Shown here: one piece after another, positions 19,601 through 29,176 of the stretch
How positions within the stretch are numbered: the stretch's first letter is position 1
Layout of the letters: every line of letters starts with the position of its first letter
Assembly: GCF_000002875.2 (NCBI RefSeq)
Contig: NC_009415.2
Location: forward strand, 1,374,001-1,438,000
From: Leishmania infantum JPCM5
Taxonomy: Eukaryota; Euglenozoa; Kinetoplastea; Trypanosomatida; Trypanosomatidae
DNA length: 64,000 nt
Direction: 5' to 3'
Position numbers and translations under genes: made by a program
The notes under the pieces: generated by a model
Database searches by the model: none
What the model saw: only the letters and a program-made list of their open reading frames with translations
What the model was told of the DNA's origin: nothing

Positions 19601-22368
19601 GTGCGCACGTGTTGCAGCTCTCCTCGCAAGTAGGCCGCCTCCTCCTCCGCCACCTCCTTCGCTGCCTGCAGCTTGTGCTGCTGGGAGTGGCACAGCTCCT
19701 TCTCCTGAGCCGCATGCCGCACCTGCCGCCGCACTTCCACCGCACGCTCCTGCGCAATCTCGATAGTGAAGGATGCCCATAGAGAAGCCTTGGCAGCTGC
19801 GCAGGCGTCGATCAGCGTTGTCCTGACAGTTTGCCATTCCCATATTCGCATGATCATTCCTCGGCGCTGCCGGGCCGTGCGCTGCGCCTGCCGCTCTGCG
19901 GCCCATGCACGCCATCGGCTGTAGGTTGCCTGAGCGCAGTACTCTACCACAAGGCAGCCCACGTGGTCCAGCTGCGCTTGCATCGTACCTGCCTGTTCGT
20001 CCCGCTGTGCGACATCCGCGGCGTAGGCTGTCTGCGCGATCTTGAGCTGCTGTGCATGTCGCTCGGCGAGTTGTTCCACCTCCTTCGCCTGCGCACGCCG
20101 CAGGGCTGCACATCGTTCCTGGTGGATGGACTGCAGCTGTGTCTTCTCCAGCATGTGCTCGCGCTGTAGGCGCTGCAACGCCGTGTCGTGGCTGGTGTGC
20201 GCGCGTGCCAACTCCTTGCCGTGCCGCTCCATCATCTCCCTTCTGGACGCCGACAATCGCGCCTCTAACGCGGCCACGCCGCGCCTCTGCCGTGCCCAAT
20301 CCCGCCACGTGGTCCACACAGCCAGTGTCTGCGCGTACAATACCCCTCGCTCCAGGGCACACGCCGTCCGCGCAGTCGCGGTTTTTCGCACCGCAGCATG
20401 TGCTGCTTCGATCTGGTGGCAATGCTGCTGCCAGCCCTCGCACACGGCTGTGAGCTGTGCCGCGTCGCCGTGCAGAGAAGCCGTCCACACCTTCAGTACT
20501 TTGCTCTCACGCGTGAGCAGCGTTGTCCACCACTGCCCCTCGTGCGCCTCAATATACAGCCGCTGCTGCGCTTCCTGCAACAGCAGGCCAGAGGCACGAC
20601 TGCTCCACCATTTGTCCTCCACGCCGCGCCGCTCCATCTTCTCCCGCAGCATAGCCGCTGACAGCTCGCCGTTCCGCACCTCACTGTCGTAGTAGGCGCC
20701 ATCTCGCTCGCGTTGCGTGCGTGCGGCGGCCTCCAGCTGCGACTGCAGTCGCACGTTTGCGCGACGCAGCTGCTCCAGCTCGTCGCGAAGCTGCGCCACC
20801 TCTGCGTGGTGACGCGAGGACTGCTCTTGCTGCTGGACGAGCAGTTGACGACGTTGGGTCTCCATTTTGTCCGAGAGGCTGCAGATGCTACGCTGCGACT
20901 TCTCGCTAGAAGTGGTGTGGCTATGACCCAGCCACCGGATGAAGGACCGGGCCCGCAGCGCCGCACTCTCCGCGGAGGCGACGCGATCCGTTAGGAGTGC
21001 CTCCACCACATGTGCAGCTTTACAGCGTCGTTCCCATGACTGGCTGGATGCCTTGCTTCGCTTGAGCAGTTGCTCGGACTCGGCGAGTGCATTCTCCAAC
21101 CGCACGCAGCGCTCACTCAGCGGGGCAAGTGTATCGACGTCGCGTGCCAGCTTAGCCGCCTCCTGCCGTAGGCTGCCATGGCGGTGCTGCAGACGGCCGA
21201 TGAGTCCTAGGATGGTGTGGTGTGCGTACTCCTCCTTGCGCCGCACCGCCTCGGCCACCTCCTGCAGCTGCGCCTTCCAGCAAGCGTTCACGTGGTCGAG
21301 AAAGTGCTCAGATGACTCCGCGAGCGCAGCATGCGCCTGCTGCTCGGTGGTCAGCGCTGCCTGCAGGCTGCACACGGTGTCGCGAAGCGTCGCCTCCTTG
21401 CGTGCGAAGAGCTGCTCAGCGGCCTCCTGCTGACGGACGTACGTACGTGTGCGCTCGCTAAACTCCACGGTCATGTCCCGCAGAGCTGTGCGAAGGCGAA
21501 GCACTTCGTCCTCGTACTGGGCGCATTCCTTCTCTTGAGTTGCTACCGCGGTGGCGATGCGGTCGCGCTCGCCGACGTCCCTGTTGAGACGCGCATGCAG
21601 ATTCTGCTGGGTGGCGGCGAGCTCGCCACGGAAAAACTGCGCTCGCTGCTCCGCCTCTGCCGCTGCGGTCTTGAGACGCTGGCAGCGGCGCTGCTGCACT
21701 CGAGACCGCCACGTGAAAAGCGCCCGTCGCGCTGCCGTCACTCGCTGCCGCTGGACGAGTGCGTCGCAGGTGGCGGATTGGTACGTCTCTCGAGCAGCTT
21801 CCCGCCGCCGCGTGTACTCGCGAGCGAGGTTGCGCACCATTGCTTTCTTCATCCACATGAGCAACACGCTGTGCGCGAGGCGCTGCTGGCGCCGTTCTAG
21901 CTTGAGACGCAGAATGCCGTCTTCGAGGTGATGCCGGCGCTCCCACTCGAGTCGGAGCGCTCCATCGTGGCGGTCGCGTTCCTCTGCCAGCTCCTTCGAG
22001 TGCGCATCGAAGTACCGCTGCATGCTCTTCTTGGCCGACTGTAGCTCCTTCTCTTTTACCCGGACATTCTCCAGGCGCGCCGCCTTCTCCTCAAGAGCGC
22101 CGAACTGTTCGTAAAAGATGTGTGCGCAGCGCTGGAGCAGCAGCGAGGCCGCCTCCTGCCTCCGATGCACGGAGGTATGCAGATCCACGTAGTACGGGTT
22201 ATCCAGGGCGACGCCTGTCTCGAGGCCAACCGCCGCAGCCTTGGCAACGTTGTCGGCACCCCGCCCTTCTGCTTCCTCCTCCACATATGCACGGAGAAGC
22301 GCGAGCTCATCCTGCGCACCCAGAACCGCGGCCTGCGCCTGCTGCAGTGACTTGGCCAGCTCCTCCAT
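16630..22368 (-). CDS. Very long coiled-coil protein with Sfi1-like Trp/Arg motifs
   Basis: Predicted 1912-residue protein, almost entirely charged alpha-helix and coiled coil (dense Glu, Gln, Arg, Ala, Leu; very few Pro before residue about 1250). I do not recognise an enzyme domain. Scattered through the first ~1050 residues are short motifs with an aliphatic-x3-Trp-Arg/Lys pattern: HSVLLMWMKKA, ARRALFTWRSRV, ARSFIRWLGH, LAVWTTWRDWARQ, ATYSRWRAWAAE, MIMRIWEWQTV. These resemble the centrin-binding repeats of Sfi1-type proteins, so a basal-body or centrin-linked cytoskeletal role is plausible. A Pro/Ser-rich linker at about 1410-1470 separates a second coiled-coil part, and the last ~130 residues are Ser-rich and disordered. 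The ATG at 22368 (MEELAKSL) is chosen because helix begins there; an in-frame ATG at 22491 and open frame to 22686 precede it with basic/Ser-rich sequence. Confidence 0.85.
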   Translation of the reverse strand: MEELAKSLQQAQAAVLGAQDELALLRAYVEEEAEGRGADNVAKAAAVGLETGVALDNPYYVDLHTSVHRRQEAASLLLQRCAHIFYEQFGALEEKAARLENVRVKEKELQSAKKSMQRYFDAHSKELAEERDRHDGALRLEWERRHHLEDGILRLKLERRQQRLAHSVLLMWMKKAMVRNLAREYTRRREAARETYQSATCDALVQRQRVTAARRALFTWRSRVQQRRCQRLKTAAAEAEQRAQFFRGELAATQQNLHARLNRDVGERDRIATAVATQEKECAQYEDEVLRLRTALRDMTVEFSERTRTYVRQQEAAEQLFARKEATLRDTVCSLQAALTTEQQAHAALAESSEHFLDHVNACWKAQLQEVAEAVRRKEEYAHHTILGLIGRLQHRHGSLRQEAAKLARDVDTLAPLSERCVRLENALAESEQLLKRSKASSQSWERRCKAAHVVEALLTDRVASAESAALRARSFIRWLGHSHTTSSEKSQRSICSLSDKMETQRRQLLVQQQEQSSRHHAEVAQLRDELEQLRRANVRLQSQLEAAARTQRERDGAYYDSEVRNGELSAAMLREKMERRGVEDKWWSSRASGLLLQEAQQRLYIEAHEGQWWTTLLTRESKVLKVWTASLHGDAAQLTAVCEGWQQHCHQIEAAHAAVRKTATARTACALERGVLYAQTLAVWTTWRDWARQRRGVAALEARLSASRREMMERHGKELARAHTSHDTALQRLQREHMLEKTQLQSIHQERCAALRRAQAKEVEQLAERHAQQLKIAQTAYAADVAQRDEQAGTMQAQLDHVGCLVVEYCAQATYSRWRAWAAERQAQRTARQRRGMIMRIWEWQTVRTTLIDACAAAKASLWASFTIEIAQERAVEVRRQVRHAAQEKELCHSQQHKLQAAKEVAEEEAAYLRGELQHVRTLYDAEVHYTELLLRTATEERRARRSTLVFTARMAEWRELAHGSLAEHQAAAMEAFADAAGKAVTEVSVARRDELAAYAAQAEEEELVRNARVSGAIAPPPEETGAEKTRTSDGDSALDVSGRAPGEREVDANNAEVTTGDGGGQRRSTGAMAMTPPLVQLVPEDLVPRLRSIESYVTATGDSCEAECEADTTPSAQCGPLLAEPFLEALALSSPHLTAAFSHQVGQADVPSTVRHLLELVRLAALRGAAAHRRDHAAELAVIQEKRAHSEEALASLRESMRGLLAEQRSLAGEMHADAQQQRQQYPTSREAGSAQASLASTESWQERLSALADRYTRALDAFYVDTTGREETFYSVSGVLVEADEFSERLLQRFSENASAMAQLRAQVLAHVPGIASAHQRGAGPDATLPADVAAAVRTVPPSSPEPKAPSLPVTPPSSPGLPDNPIQAACSQRSSLGATTSAVGSTTSPAGSTPERHGLRDRVRFLERLLVETKVQLAEAKSLVGVAHRAASLSKASAEAQVWAAQDAEDFSQLALSKEHLLVLYAASESTTRTLMTAMREYDTQLRGTQAEMSQQLRTACAAVEEALQARHRVDVERYEAKVRALSDSLAAAAREQSRAEARYGELEQQLKSEAASWAEKYSRDTQLIRQSCLSEIDELAGHQRLLEDELQQCRRATQSSIQRAVERQTELLRLEHTEKLRRSERNVARLATEKALLEGRLRSVEEDCERQVQQERAAVARLQHGLAGDAGAAAEMACVATLASFEMHLFGATELYARCATEKAAWLTACVAGLMEQEREQWETEVMQLRERVAFLLEASGADPAAPARDGSFHQGSRNVQESGRTTSPQDKAENSSQALTVSPSPRRSNQGVSSGEGGASIAAWGITAQSSPRRAVSSPSAAKTSRGTQGTMSLASHDTTPTRCRSLSVDSLELSQSFLRYSKMLSDQRSRNATRLERANALAAEVDDLLLRGAQLGHSAASQSAR

Positions 22369-23775
22369 GTGGTGCTTAGTGGCGTGTGTGGAGAGTCCGT
22401 GCCTGCCCTTTATTGGACCGCCCCACCCGAGGCTGATGGGGTACCCTGAGTGCCGCTGAGAAGGTCTGTGTCGAGTGCGGGCTGCGCGCATCAGCGTGTG
22501 TTGGGACGGGACACGGACGGAAAGGCACGATGGAAATAGGCAAAAGGCGGGTCTTACAGAGATAAGGGCGAAAGGGAGACGATGCGCCACGGCAGTCGCC
22601 CCACCATAAAGTCGTGGTGTGAAACCAACTGACGGGGACGCCGCGGAGCGAGAAGGCTGTCGCTGCTGCTCGAAGCGGCAGCACACGCAATCTGCGCGCC
22701 TGAAGTGTGGGGGCTACGCTTGCAGCATGACGCAAGCCGCCACCCCAGCGGAGAAAACGGAGAAGGCGCGAGGCACCCAGAAAAAACACCGCACAACGCA
22801 CTGCCGTGTGTGTCCCTTTCCTCGTGCCACTACGTCATCCCTTTTCTTAGCCTTTGCTCTCTTTAGCGCCGGACCGCGCATTCGACTGCGGATGCACCCG
22901 TGTGTAACACCGGCACACCGTTAGGAAGCGCGCAGTAGAGCTCCAAGATGCAAGTGTCCGAACCCACAGGTGCCGGTGGTATCAAGAGAAAAGGGATACC
23001 TAGGAGCCTGGGTGGGTGGGGGTGGGGCGACGCACCCAACGGCGTCACACGGCCAAGGCACGCATGCACACGAGCTAAAAAAAAGTGCATGCAAATCGCC
23101 CCCCGCAAACGAGCACGCGCCTTCCGGGGCAGCAAAAGCGCTTGCGTGACGGTGTAAGAGCGCGTGTAAGCACCAGCGGAGGGACGAGGCACCAAACCGC
23201 CCGAAGCGACAACACACGCGGGCGAATGCCGTGGCGAATACGAGGAGAGAGAGAGAGGCCACGCATACATACGCATATGCATTTATATAGATCTTGTTGA
23301 GGGAACGCCTTCCTGCGGGTAGACGTGTGCGCCGCAGCTGTGCAAAGGGCTGTGCGTGTATGTCATCGTCTGCTGCCCGTCGCTGCCGCCGATGGCCCTC
23401 GGAGAAGAGACGCGGCCAGACGAAGCCCCCCAACCCCGCAGATGACCATTGTATACTCTCAAATACTATAAAGAGGCGCGCCTCTCACCATCGGCAGCAG
23501 CGGCGGGCAGCATCACTCTCTCGGGGGAGCGGCCAAGACAGAAAAATGGAAAAGGCGTTTGACAGAGACACCAGCCAGGAAGCGATCCACGCCGAGGGCC
23601 ACGCACGAGAGGGTCGACGGCGAACGGGGCATGGCACGCGCGGCACGAGCACTTACAGGCAGCTGAGGAGACGCACAGCTGATCTGGGGTTCGACGACGC
23701 TGCACGGCGACTGGCTCACAGGCGCAGGAGAAGGCAGAAGAAGAAATTGAGTCGTCGTCACTTCCTCTCACTGTG
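22369..23775. other. Spacer between pseudo-kinesin gene and 1912-residue gene
   Basis: 1.4 kb with the 3' UTR of the pseudo-kinesin gene and the leader of the next gene. A GA-repeat block lies near 23246-23260 (plus strand). No gene is supported; open frames here are antisense or low-complexity. Confidence 0.55.
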
Positions 23776-26586
23776 TCACATTCTGGTGTGGCGCTGCGAC
23801 GAGCTTTCTGAGAACATGGAGGCCGAGCGCCTAGCCAGTCGGCTCTCCACGTCAATGAAACTGGCACACCGATCCATGAGACGATCAAACCGCAGCGTCA
23901 TCTCACCATCGCAGCGGCGCAGCACCATCACAGCTCTGTCTACCTCCTCAATTATGACATCCTCTACCTCCACCAGCTCTTCCGTTGCCACGGCAAGTTC
24001 TTCAATAACCTTGTGCAGCTCGTCCTCAATAACCCCTTTCGCGGCGGCCAGGCTGCTGTCACTCAGTGCACCTTCGTCACCAGAGAGCTGCTTACTGGCA
24101 GCATTCTCAGCACCATGCGCGCCGGAAGACGCAGTAGCCTCCGCAGCACCAGCCTCACGGGCTGCGTCTAGCGTAGCTTGAAGCCCTGCAAGCTCCGCCT
24201 CCAGCGCATGCACCTCCGCGCGCACCGCGTCGCGCTCCGTCTCCCTGCAGGCAACGTCTTCGGCAGCCTCCGCGCGCCGCGCCGCTAGATCTGCCACCTC
24301 GCGCGCGACAGCATCGCGTTCACCTTGCACTCGCCGCACACTCACAAGGCTCTCCTCGTACTCCTCGAGGGCTTTCACTTGGCGCGCAGCTGCAGCTCGC
24401 TTGTCCTCGGCTATATCGCGCTCTGTCGTGTCGCGCAGTTCCTCCAACCGCTGCACCTCTGTTCGCAGAGCAGTAGCTTCCAGCTCCATCGAGTGCATCT
24501 GATGACTGAGAGCGGCCTCCTGACGCTGTAGTGCATCGACTCGGCGGTCGTAGTGCTCACACCGCTGGCGCAAGATGCCCGCCCGCTCCACCCACGCAGC
24601 GATGCTGATACGCCGCGTTAAGTAGCGCTTCACGCCGTCCATCAGCAGCATCTTCGCATCCACCTGGTCCGTGTACAGCCGGCACGTCGCATTCACATAG
24701 GCGACGTACGAGTCGAGCATTTTGAGATACGCTGATAGTTCCTGCTCCCGCTGGCGCAAGCTTTCCACAGAAGGTTCCAGGCTCTGGAAGACCCGCGCCG
24801 TGCGCCACAGCTCAGCGGTGTGATACTGTCCTTCGTCCAACAGTACGTGCCGTTTCCGCTCCCTCTGCACCAGCTCCGCGCATGGCGTCTGCAGCTCCTC
24901 GTGGTGCAGAGAGAGTGTAGCCTCTTTGGCGTAGTAGTCCGGGCACCGTTTTCGCACCTTCGCCTCTATCTCAAGGGCCCTGGCAGACGCCGACTCATCT
25001 AGTCGACACGCACTAGCAGCCCGTCCATTCGCGACCATGTTGGCGCCATCGATAAGGGCGCTTGCTTCCTGGAGAGAGTCGAGCTTGCGGATCTCTGCGC
25101 CCCGACTACTTTCACAGCTCTCGTTTTGTGCTCTCCCTGGTGGTGTAGCGACTAGCGGCTCTACTGCCATGCTGAGTGCTGATGCTCCCGATGTCGCGGG
25201 CAGCGCTGACGCAGTACGCCTCGTCTCCGATGGCGGCGACGTGGAAGTTGTACCGTCTCCCAGGAGGCTTGGCTTACCCGCGGGGGACTCCTTCAGACGC
25301 CGCAGCATAAGGAGGCGATCGACAGACTCGTCCAACTGTGCGAAAGGGTCACTGTTCGACGCGCGTGAGGGGCCGGAGGGCGGTGTGCGCGGCGTAGTCG
25401 CGCTCGGCTTCTGCGGTTGTGATGTCTGCCACGATGCGTTTCTAATGCTAGGCGCCACGGACATCAGCAGGTCACCCGTCATGCGCTGGAAGAAGGCGGA
25501 GCGGGAGACTGGCTGACGCAGCAGTGGCGCCAAGCCCCGAGCGGGCGTACCCTTGGCAGTCCCGTTCCCCGAGGCACCAGCAGGAGGCACGGCCAACGAC
25601 GAAGCCGCGGTGGGGTGCCGCCGTCGCTCGCTGCTGCACCCGAAGCAGCACGCGTCGATGCACGGGCGGCTCGCGTGCTCGCCCCGTGCGGAGATGCACG
25701 TGAGGATCGTCAGGCAGTCGACAGACACACCAGGCAGCAGTACAGGCAGCAGTGGGTTGTCTAGCACGTTGCCCTGGCGCCGGCACACCAGCATCTCGCA
25801 GAGTGCCTCCATTGTCGTACCAAAGCTGGCGCCAACGTCGCAAACGGACGGCACCAGCGAAAAGAGGTGCTCAGCGCACAAAACACGATCGCCCGCCGTC
25901 GAATCCCTCGCCGGCGCGTACACAGCCAGCCGTACCTGCTGCACACACGCAGCCGTGTCGTCTCGCCCCTCGCTGCGGGGGCCGCAGCAGAGCTTCTTCA
26001 GCGTGCTCTTGAAGAGCTGGCGCTGCGCCGATGTGCGAAGCGGCACAGATGTGCGCTTGTTCCACAGCGATATCCCCTGCTCGGCAGCCGTCCCCGAGGA
26101 CGACGCTGAGCCGCGACAATGTGCCCGCCCCGCCGCCTCCAGCAGGTCCTCCTCTCCCCACGGGTACACGCGAACCACGTTGAAGACGCACTCATACGCG
26201 CTCTGAGAGTGACGGGCGCCAGCGATGCGCTCCACCTCCTCGGCAGCGAGGAGCAGCACGTTATAAAACGTCTCGCCCACGTGCGACACAGGATCTCCAT
26301 GGACTATGGTGGTGCGGCGCGGCACATCGCGGAAGCTCGGTGCACGCCGCTGCACCGCAGAGCCGAACTGCAGTCTCACGCCATCGGCAACGCAGCAGGA
26401 GTACAGTGTATTGTGAAAGGGTGCAAAGACGACTTCATCAAACGGGAAGGGGTCAGAGATCAAGTCTCCGGCGCAGTGCAGGGTCACCTGATGATCCCCT
26501 GAAACGGACAGCGTCGCCTCCTCGCCGTTGGCCCAGGGGTAGATGTACACCCCTGTCTGGATCCTGTGCACTCGATAGGCGAGCAT
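23776..26586 (-). CDS. Coiled-coil protein with a degenerate kinesin-motor-like head
   Basis: Predicted 936-residue protein, unnamed as far as I know. Residues about 1-330 follow the order of kinesin motor landmarks: VHRIQTGVYIYPW (strand 1 'VRPF' area), PFPFDEVVFAPFHNTLYSCC (FDxVF...vY), RTTIVHGD where KTyTMxG would be, ECVFNVVRVYPWGEEDLL (EIYNExxxDLL area), VRLAVYAP (LxxVDLAG area), GTTMEALCEMLVCRR (sLxaLgxvI area) and NPLLPVLLPGV...TILTCISA (SkLTrlLqdsLGGN...miacvS). The P-loop GQTGSGKT and the SSRSH switch I are not visible, so ATPase activity is unlikely. Residues about 400-560 are Ser/Pro-rich. From about 590 to 935 there are coiled coils. The ATG at 26586 is used: the upstream frame starts with GTG at 26673, and the acceptor AG at 26640-26639 would leave a 52-nt leader. 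The gene is certain; the kinesin assignment is inference. Confidence 0.82.
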   Translation of the reverse strand: MLAYRVHRIQTGVYIYPWANGEEATLSVSGDHQVTLHCAGDLISDPFPFDEVVFAPFHNTLYSCCVADGVRLQFGSAVQRRAPSFRDVPRRTTIVHGDPVSHVGETFYNVLLLAAEEVERIAGARHSQSAYECVFNVVRVYPWGEEDLLEAAGRAHCRGSASSSGTAAEQGISLWNKRTSVPLRTSAQRQLFKSTLKKLCCGPRSEGRDDTAACVQQVRLAVYAPARDSTAGDRVLCAEHLFSLVPSVCDVGASFGTTMEALCEMLVCRRQGNVLDNPLLPVLLPGVSVDCLTILTCISARGEHASRPCIDACCFGCSSERRRHPTAASSLAVPPAGASGNGTAKGTPARGLAPLLRQPVSRSAFFQRMTGDLLMSVAPSIRNASWQTSQPQKPSATTPRTPPSGPSRASNSDPFAQLDESVDRLLMLRRLKESPAGKPSLLGDGTTSTSPPSETRRTASALPATSGASALSMAVEPLVATPPGRAQNESCESSRGAEIRKLDSLQEASALIDGANMVANGRAASACRLDESASARALEIEAKVRKRCPDYYAKEATLSLHHEELQTPCAELVQRERKRHVLLDEGQYHTAELWRTARVFQSLEPSVESLRQREQELSAYLKMLDSYVAYVNATCRLYTDQVDAKMLLMDGVKRYLTRRISIAAWVERAGILRQRCEHYDRRVDALQRQEAALSHQMHSMELEATALRTEVQRLEELRDTTERDIAEDKRAAAARQVKALEEYEESLVSVRRVQGERDAVAREVADLAARRAEAAEDVACRETERDAVRAEVHALEAELAGLQATLDAAREAGAAEATASSGAHGAENAASKQLSGDEGALSDSSLAAAKGVIEDELHKVIEELAVATEELVEVEDVIIEEVDRAVMVLRRCDGEMTLRFDRLMDRCASFIDVESRLARRSASMFSESSSQRHTRM

Positions 26587-27802
26587 TCCTTTGCCAGCGA
26601 AGGAGAAGAGACCAGAGGCTGCCGAGTCCACGCGGCTCCTCAGTTGCCAAGCGAAGCGTAAGTGCCCGCACACGCCGCCGGTGCGAGTAGTTCGGCAGAG
26701 AGATAGAAGATGCGGAGAAACTCAGCGCGCGTGAGACGGAGCCGGTGGCAGTGGAACGTCGGTGTCTGCTTTAGTGTGTGCGCGTGTCTGCCTGTGGAGC
26801 TCCGCCAGTGACAGCGGCGATGTATGGCAACCGCGAGGTATACGAAGACAACGAAGGGAGGCCCACCGAAGAAGGTGGTGAGCGGGGACGCGTATGGCAA
26901 TGATACCGTGGATAGCAGCGATGGTGGGGCGGTGGATGGAGGGGTGCGTGACGGGTCCTTTGGACGCAAAAGATGAGCGACGCGCATACATTGAGGGTCA
27001 CAGAGCAGAACTAAAAGAAGAGAATGAGAGAAGGAACGCACACCGCGGGTCTGCGATCGATGCACGGGCACGATTATGACGAAAGGGGAAATCAAAAGAC
27101 CAGATGCTCGAATGAACGCCGAGGCCGCAGCCACATTCATGGCCGTGGTACTGCGCTCGCTGCACCTCGATGTGTCCCCCTATGCCTCCCCACCTCTCGC
27201 ACACACCGAGTTCAACCTCGCAAGAGAGTCTCCTATGCTTCGGCCGTGAAAGGGAAGGGGGGCAGCAGTCGGCACAGCAGTGGGCAGCGTGCACGTGCGG
27301 CTAATGCGTATGGGTCTTGTCGCGCGCGCACGAGGAGGATAACTTCCCTGGCCAAAATAGAGATACCGCGGCGTGCCAAGATGCCGGTGTGAGCAAGCCA
27401 GTGACTGACTTTGTGGTGGCGCAAGAGCGAGGGTTAAGAGGCAGGGGAGGGCGGAAAGAAACTGGAAGACGTGCGCCCTGCCGGCGAAGGAGGACAGATG
27501 TGGTATGAGCAGCGCAGGAAAGCAACGCAGCCTTTTGATACGCCGCTGTATAGAGGCGGGAACGCAAGTAGCGCGCATCGGCCGTAGCGAGCCGCATACC
27601 GCTGTTCCCCTTGAATAGAATGCCGTTCGTCAAGCTTCCGCGGCATCACCTGTGTTGCCCAGTGGTGGGCAGGGACACATCGCACCCGAGTGCGCAACGG
27701 CACACGACACCGGCTTTGTGACGCACGTGAGAGGTAGAGAGGAGGAGACAAACGTGCGAAAGCCCACCCAGCAAGTGTCTCGTGAGCTTGGTGCCGCCGC
27801 CA
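26587..27802. other. Spacer between 457-residue gene and pseudo-kinesin gene
   Basis: 1.2 kb with UTR and processing signals. No open frame has credible protein character; frames around 27180-27580 are short and basic/Ser-rich. Confidence 0.5.
26639..26640 (-). promoter_or_regulatory. Probable spliced-leader acceptor AG for the pseudo-kinesin gene
   Basis: A pyrimidine-rich minus-strand run (TTTCTCC...CTTCTATCTCTCTGCC, about 26690-26720) is followed by its first AG at 26640-26639, 52 nt before the ATG at 26586. It excludes the longer GTG-initiated frame. Confidence 0.55.
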
Positions 27803-29176
27803 TCACTTGCGAGGAGTAAAGATGGTCGCGAACGCGTCTGTGGTGCACGAGAAATCGTCGATGAGCCGGCGTTCTGGGAATGTCACGCTTTCGCTCTGCC
27901 GACGAGACGACCCCGGCAACGATGGCGCCTGCACTGGAGTGGGGGGCAGTGCCTTTCCGGCGCTTGACGGTGGTGCACTCGAGCTGGCAGATGCATTGGC
28001 GGCACGGATGTGGAGAGGCGCCGCTGCTCCTGTCGGGGATTCGTGAGGGCACGCACGACATTTCGCGCTTGGTGTTGACGAGGCCGAAGCGGCCGCTGCA
28101 CACAGGTCGAGCAGCGCATGCGTCACCGTTACCTCCAAAGTGCCGAGCGCCCGTGTTGCATGGGAGACAGATGCAGCTTCGCAGCTGTCCCATTGATCTC
28201 TCTTCCAGCTCTCCTGGTCTCCATCCAGCGTCGACTGAGCAGCAGTTCGACACAACGAGTAAATCAAGTCGCAGCTTTCATCAGTGATGCGCAGTGGCAG
28301 TCTTTCAAGTCCGGCTTCGGCTGCGCTCTCCTGTTCCACGATGAGTTGTAATCGAGCTGCCACAGACGCCGCAAGTGCCGCGACATCACGCTCCAAGTCG
28401 CGCATGAGTTGCGGCTCCACAGCCGCTGCGCGTTGTTCTGCAGGCTTCGCGGCGCCCGTCCTCTCGGCATCCTCGGTGGCACGGCAAAGAAAGGCGCTGA
28501 AGTCGCTCTTCTCTGCTCCCAGAGCGGCCTCGCGAACGCGCTTCTCATTGAGTGCGCGCTGCTCGTCTGCCCACCGCTTCCGCTCTTGCGCCGTTGCCTG
28601 GAGAGATGCGACAGCCTCATGGAAGTGAAACTCGACCTTCGCTGTGAATTCCTTCAGGTACGCCTCGATCAGCTCGTAGTGGCGTTTTGCGGCGTCGCGG
28701 AGCATTTCGTAGTGCTGCTGCTCTTCTTGGGCGAGCAGCTTCTGCCGCCGCGTCTCCTCGACGGCCTGGCGCAGATCGTGAAGCTCCTTCTCTAGGTCCT
28801 GGCGGCTCCTTTCCGTCGACGTCTGAAGGCCTTTCAGCTCTGCCGCACACTCCTGCTTGGCCCGATGCAAGTCCCTGATATTGTCCTCCAGTCTTTCAAT
28901 GTACTCTAGGCACTCTGCCTCCTGAGCCCTGCAGGCTTCAGTCACTGCCGATGCGTGGGCGACAGCCTGTCTAGCCCGCTCCTCCATTTTACGCACATCA
29001 TCCTCGAGTCCGTCGTGAATGTCTACCAAGAGTTCATGGCGCCGATCAGCATACTCAGCAAAGGTGCTGAGACTCGCCAGCACCGGCGAGGTCACGTTAA
29101 ACGCCGGCTTCTTGGCAAACTGTCGCCTGAGTGGCGCAGGAGACGGCGAGCCTCTCCCGCTTAACGTCATTGGCAT
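27803..29176 (-). CDS. Coiled-coil protein of 457 residues, function unknown
   Basis: Starts at ATG 29176 (MPMTLSGRGSPSPAP), with a second in-frame ATG two codons later. A basic, Pro/Ser-rich head of about 35 residues is followed by continuous coiled coil from about 40 to 240, containing SPVLASLSTFAEYADRRHEL then heptads rich in Glu/Arg. A linker, a second helical section and a Ser/Ala/Pro-rich disordered tail (about 365-457) follow. The short non-helical head plus a long uninterrupted rod recalls SF-assemblin/giardin-type striated-fibre proteins, but I see no diagnostic motif, so this is only a possibility. It sits between two other coiled-coil or helical genes on the same strand. The codon pattern (strong G/C at third positions) matches its neighbours. 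Confidence 0.8.
   Translation of the reverse strand: MPMTLSGRGSPSPAPLRRQFAKKPAFNVTSPVLASLSTFAEYADRRHELLVDIHDGLEDDVRKMEERARQAVAHASAVTEACRAQEAECLEYIERLEDNIRDLHRAKQECAAELKGLQTSTERSRQDLEKELHDLRQAVEETRRQKLLAQEEQQHYEMLRDAAKRHYELIEAYLKEFTAKVEFHFHEAVASLQATAQERKRWADEQRALNEKRVREAALGAEKSDFSAFLCRATEDAERTGAAKPAEQRAAAVEPQLMRDLERDVAALAASVAARLQLIVEQESAAEAGLERLPLRITDESCDLIYSLCRTAAQSTLDGDQESWKRDQWDSCEAASVSHATRALGTLEVTVTHALLDLCAAAASASSTPSAKCRACPHESPTGAAAPLHIRAANASASSSAPPSSAGKALPPTPVQAPSLPGSSRRQSESVTFPERRLIDDFSCTTDAFATIFTPRK

Noticed and set aside
26587..26673. 29-residue extension of the pseudo-kinesin
   Set aside because: Begins with GTG, and the likely acceptor AG is at 26640-26639.
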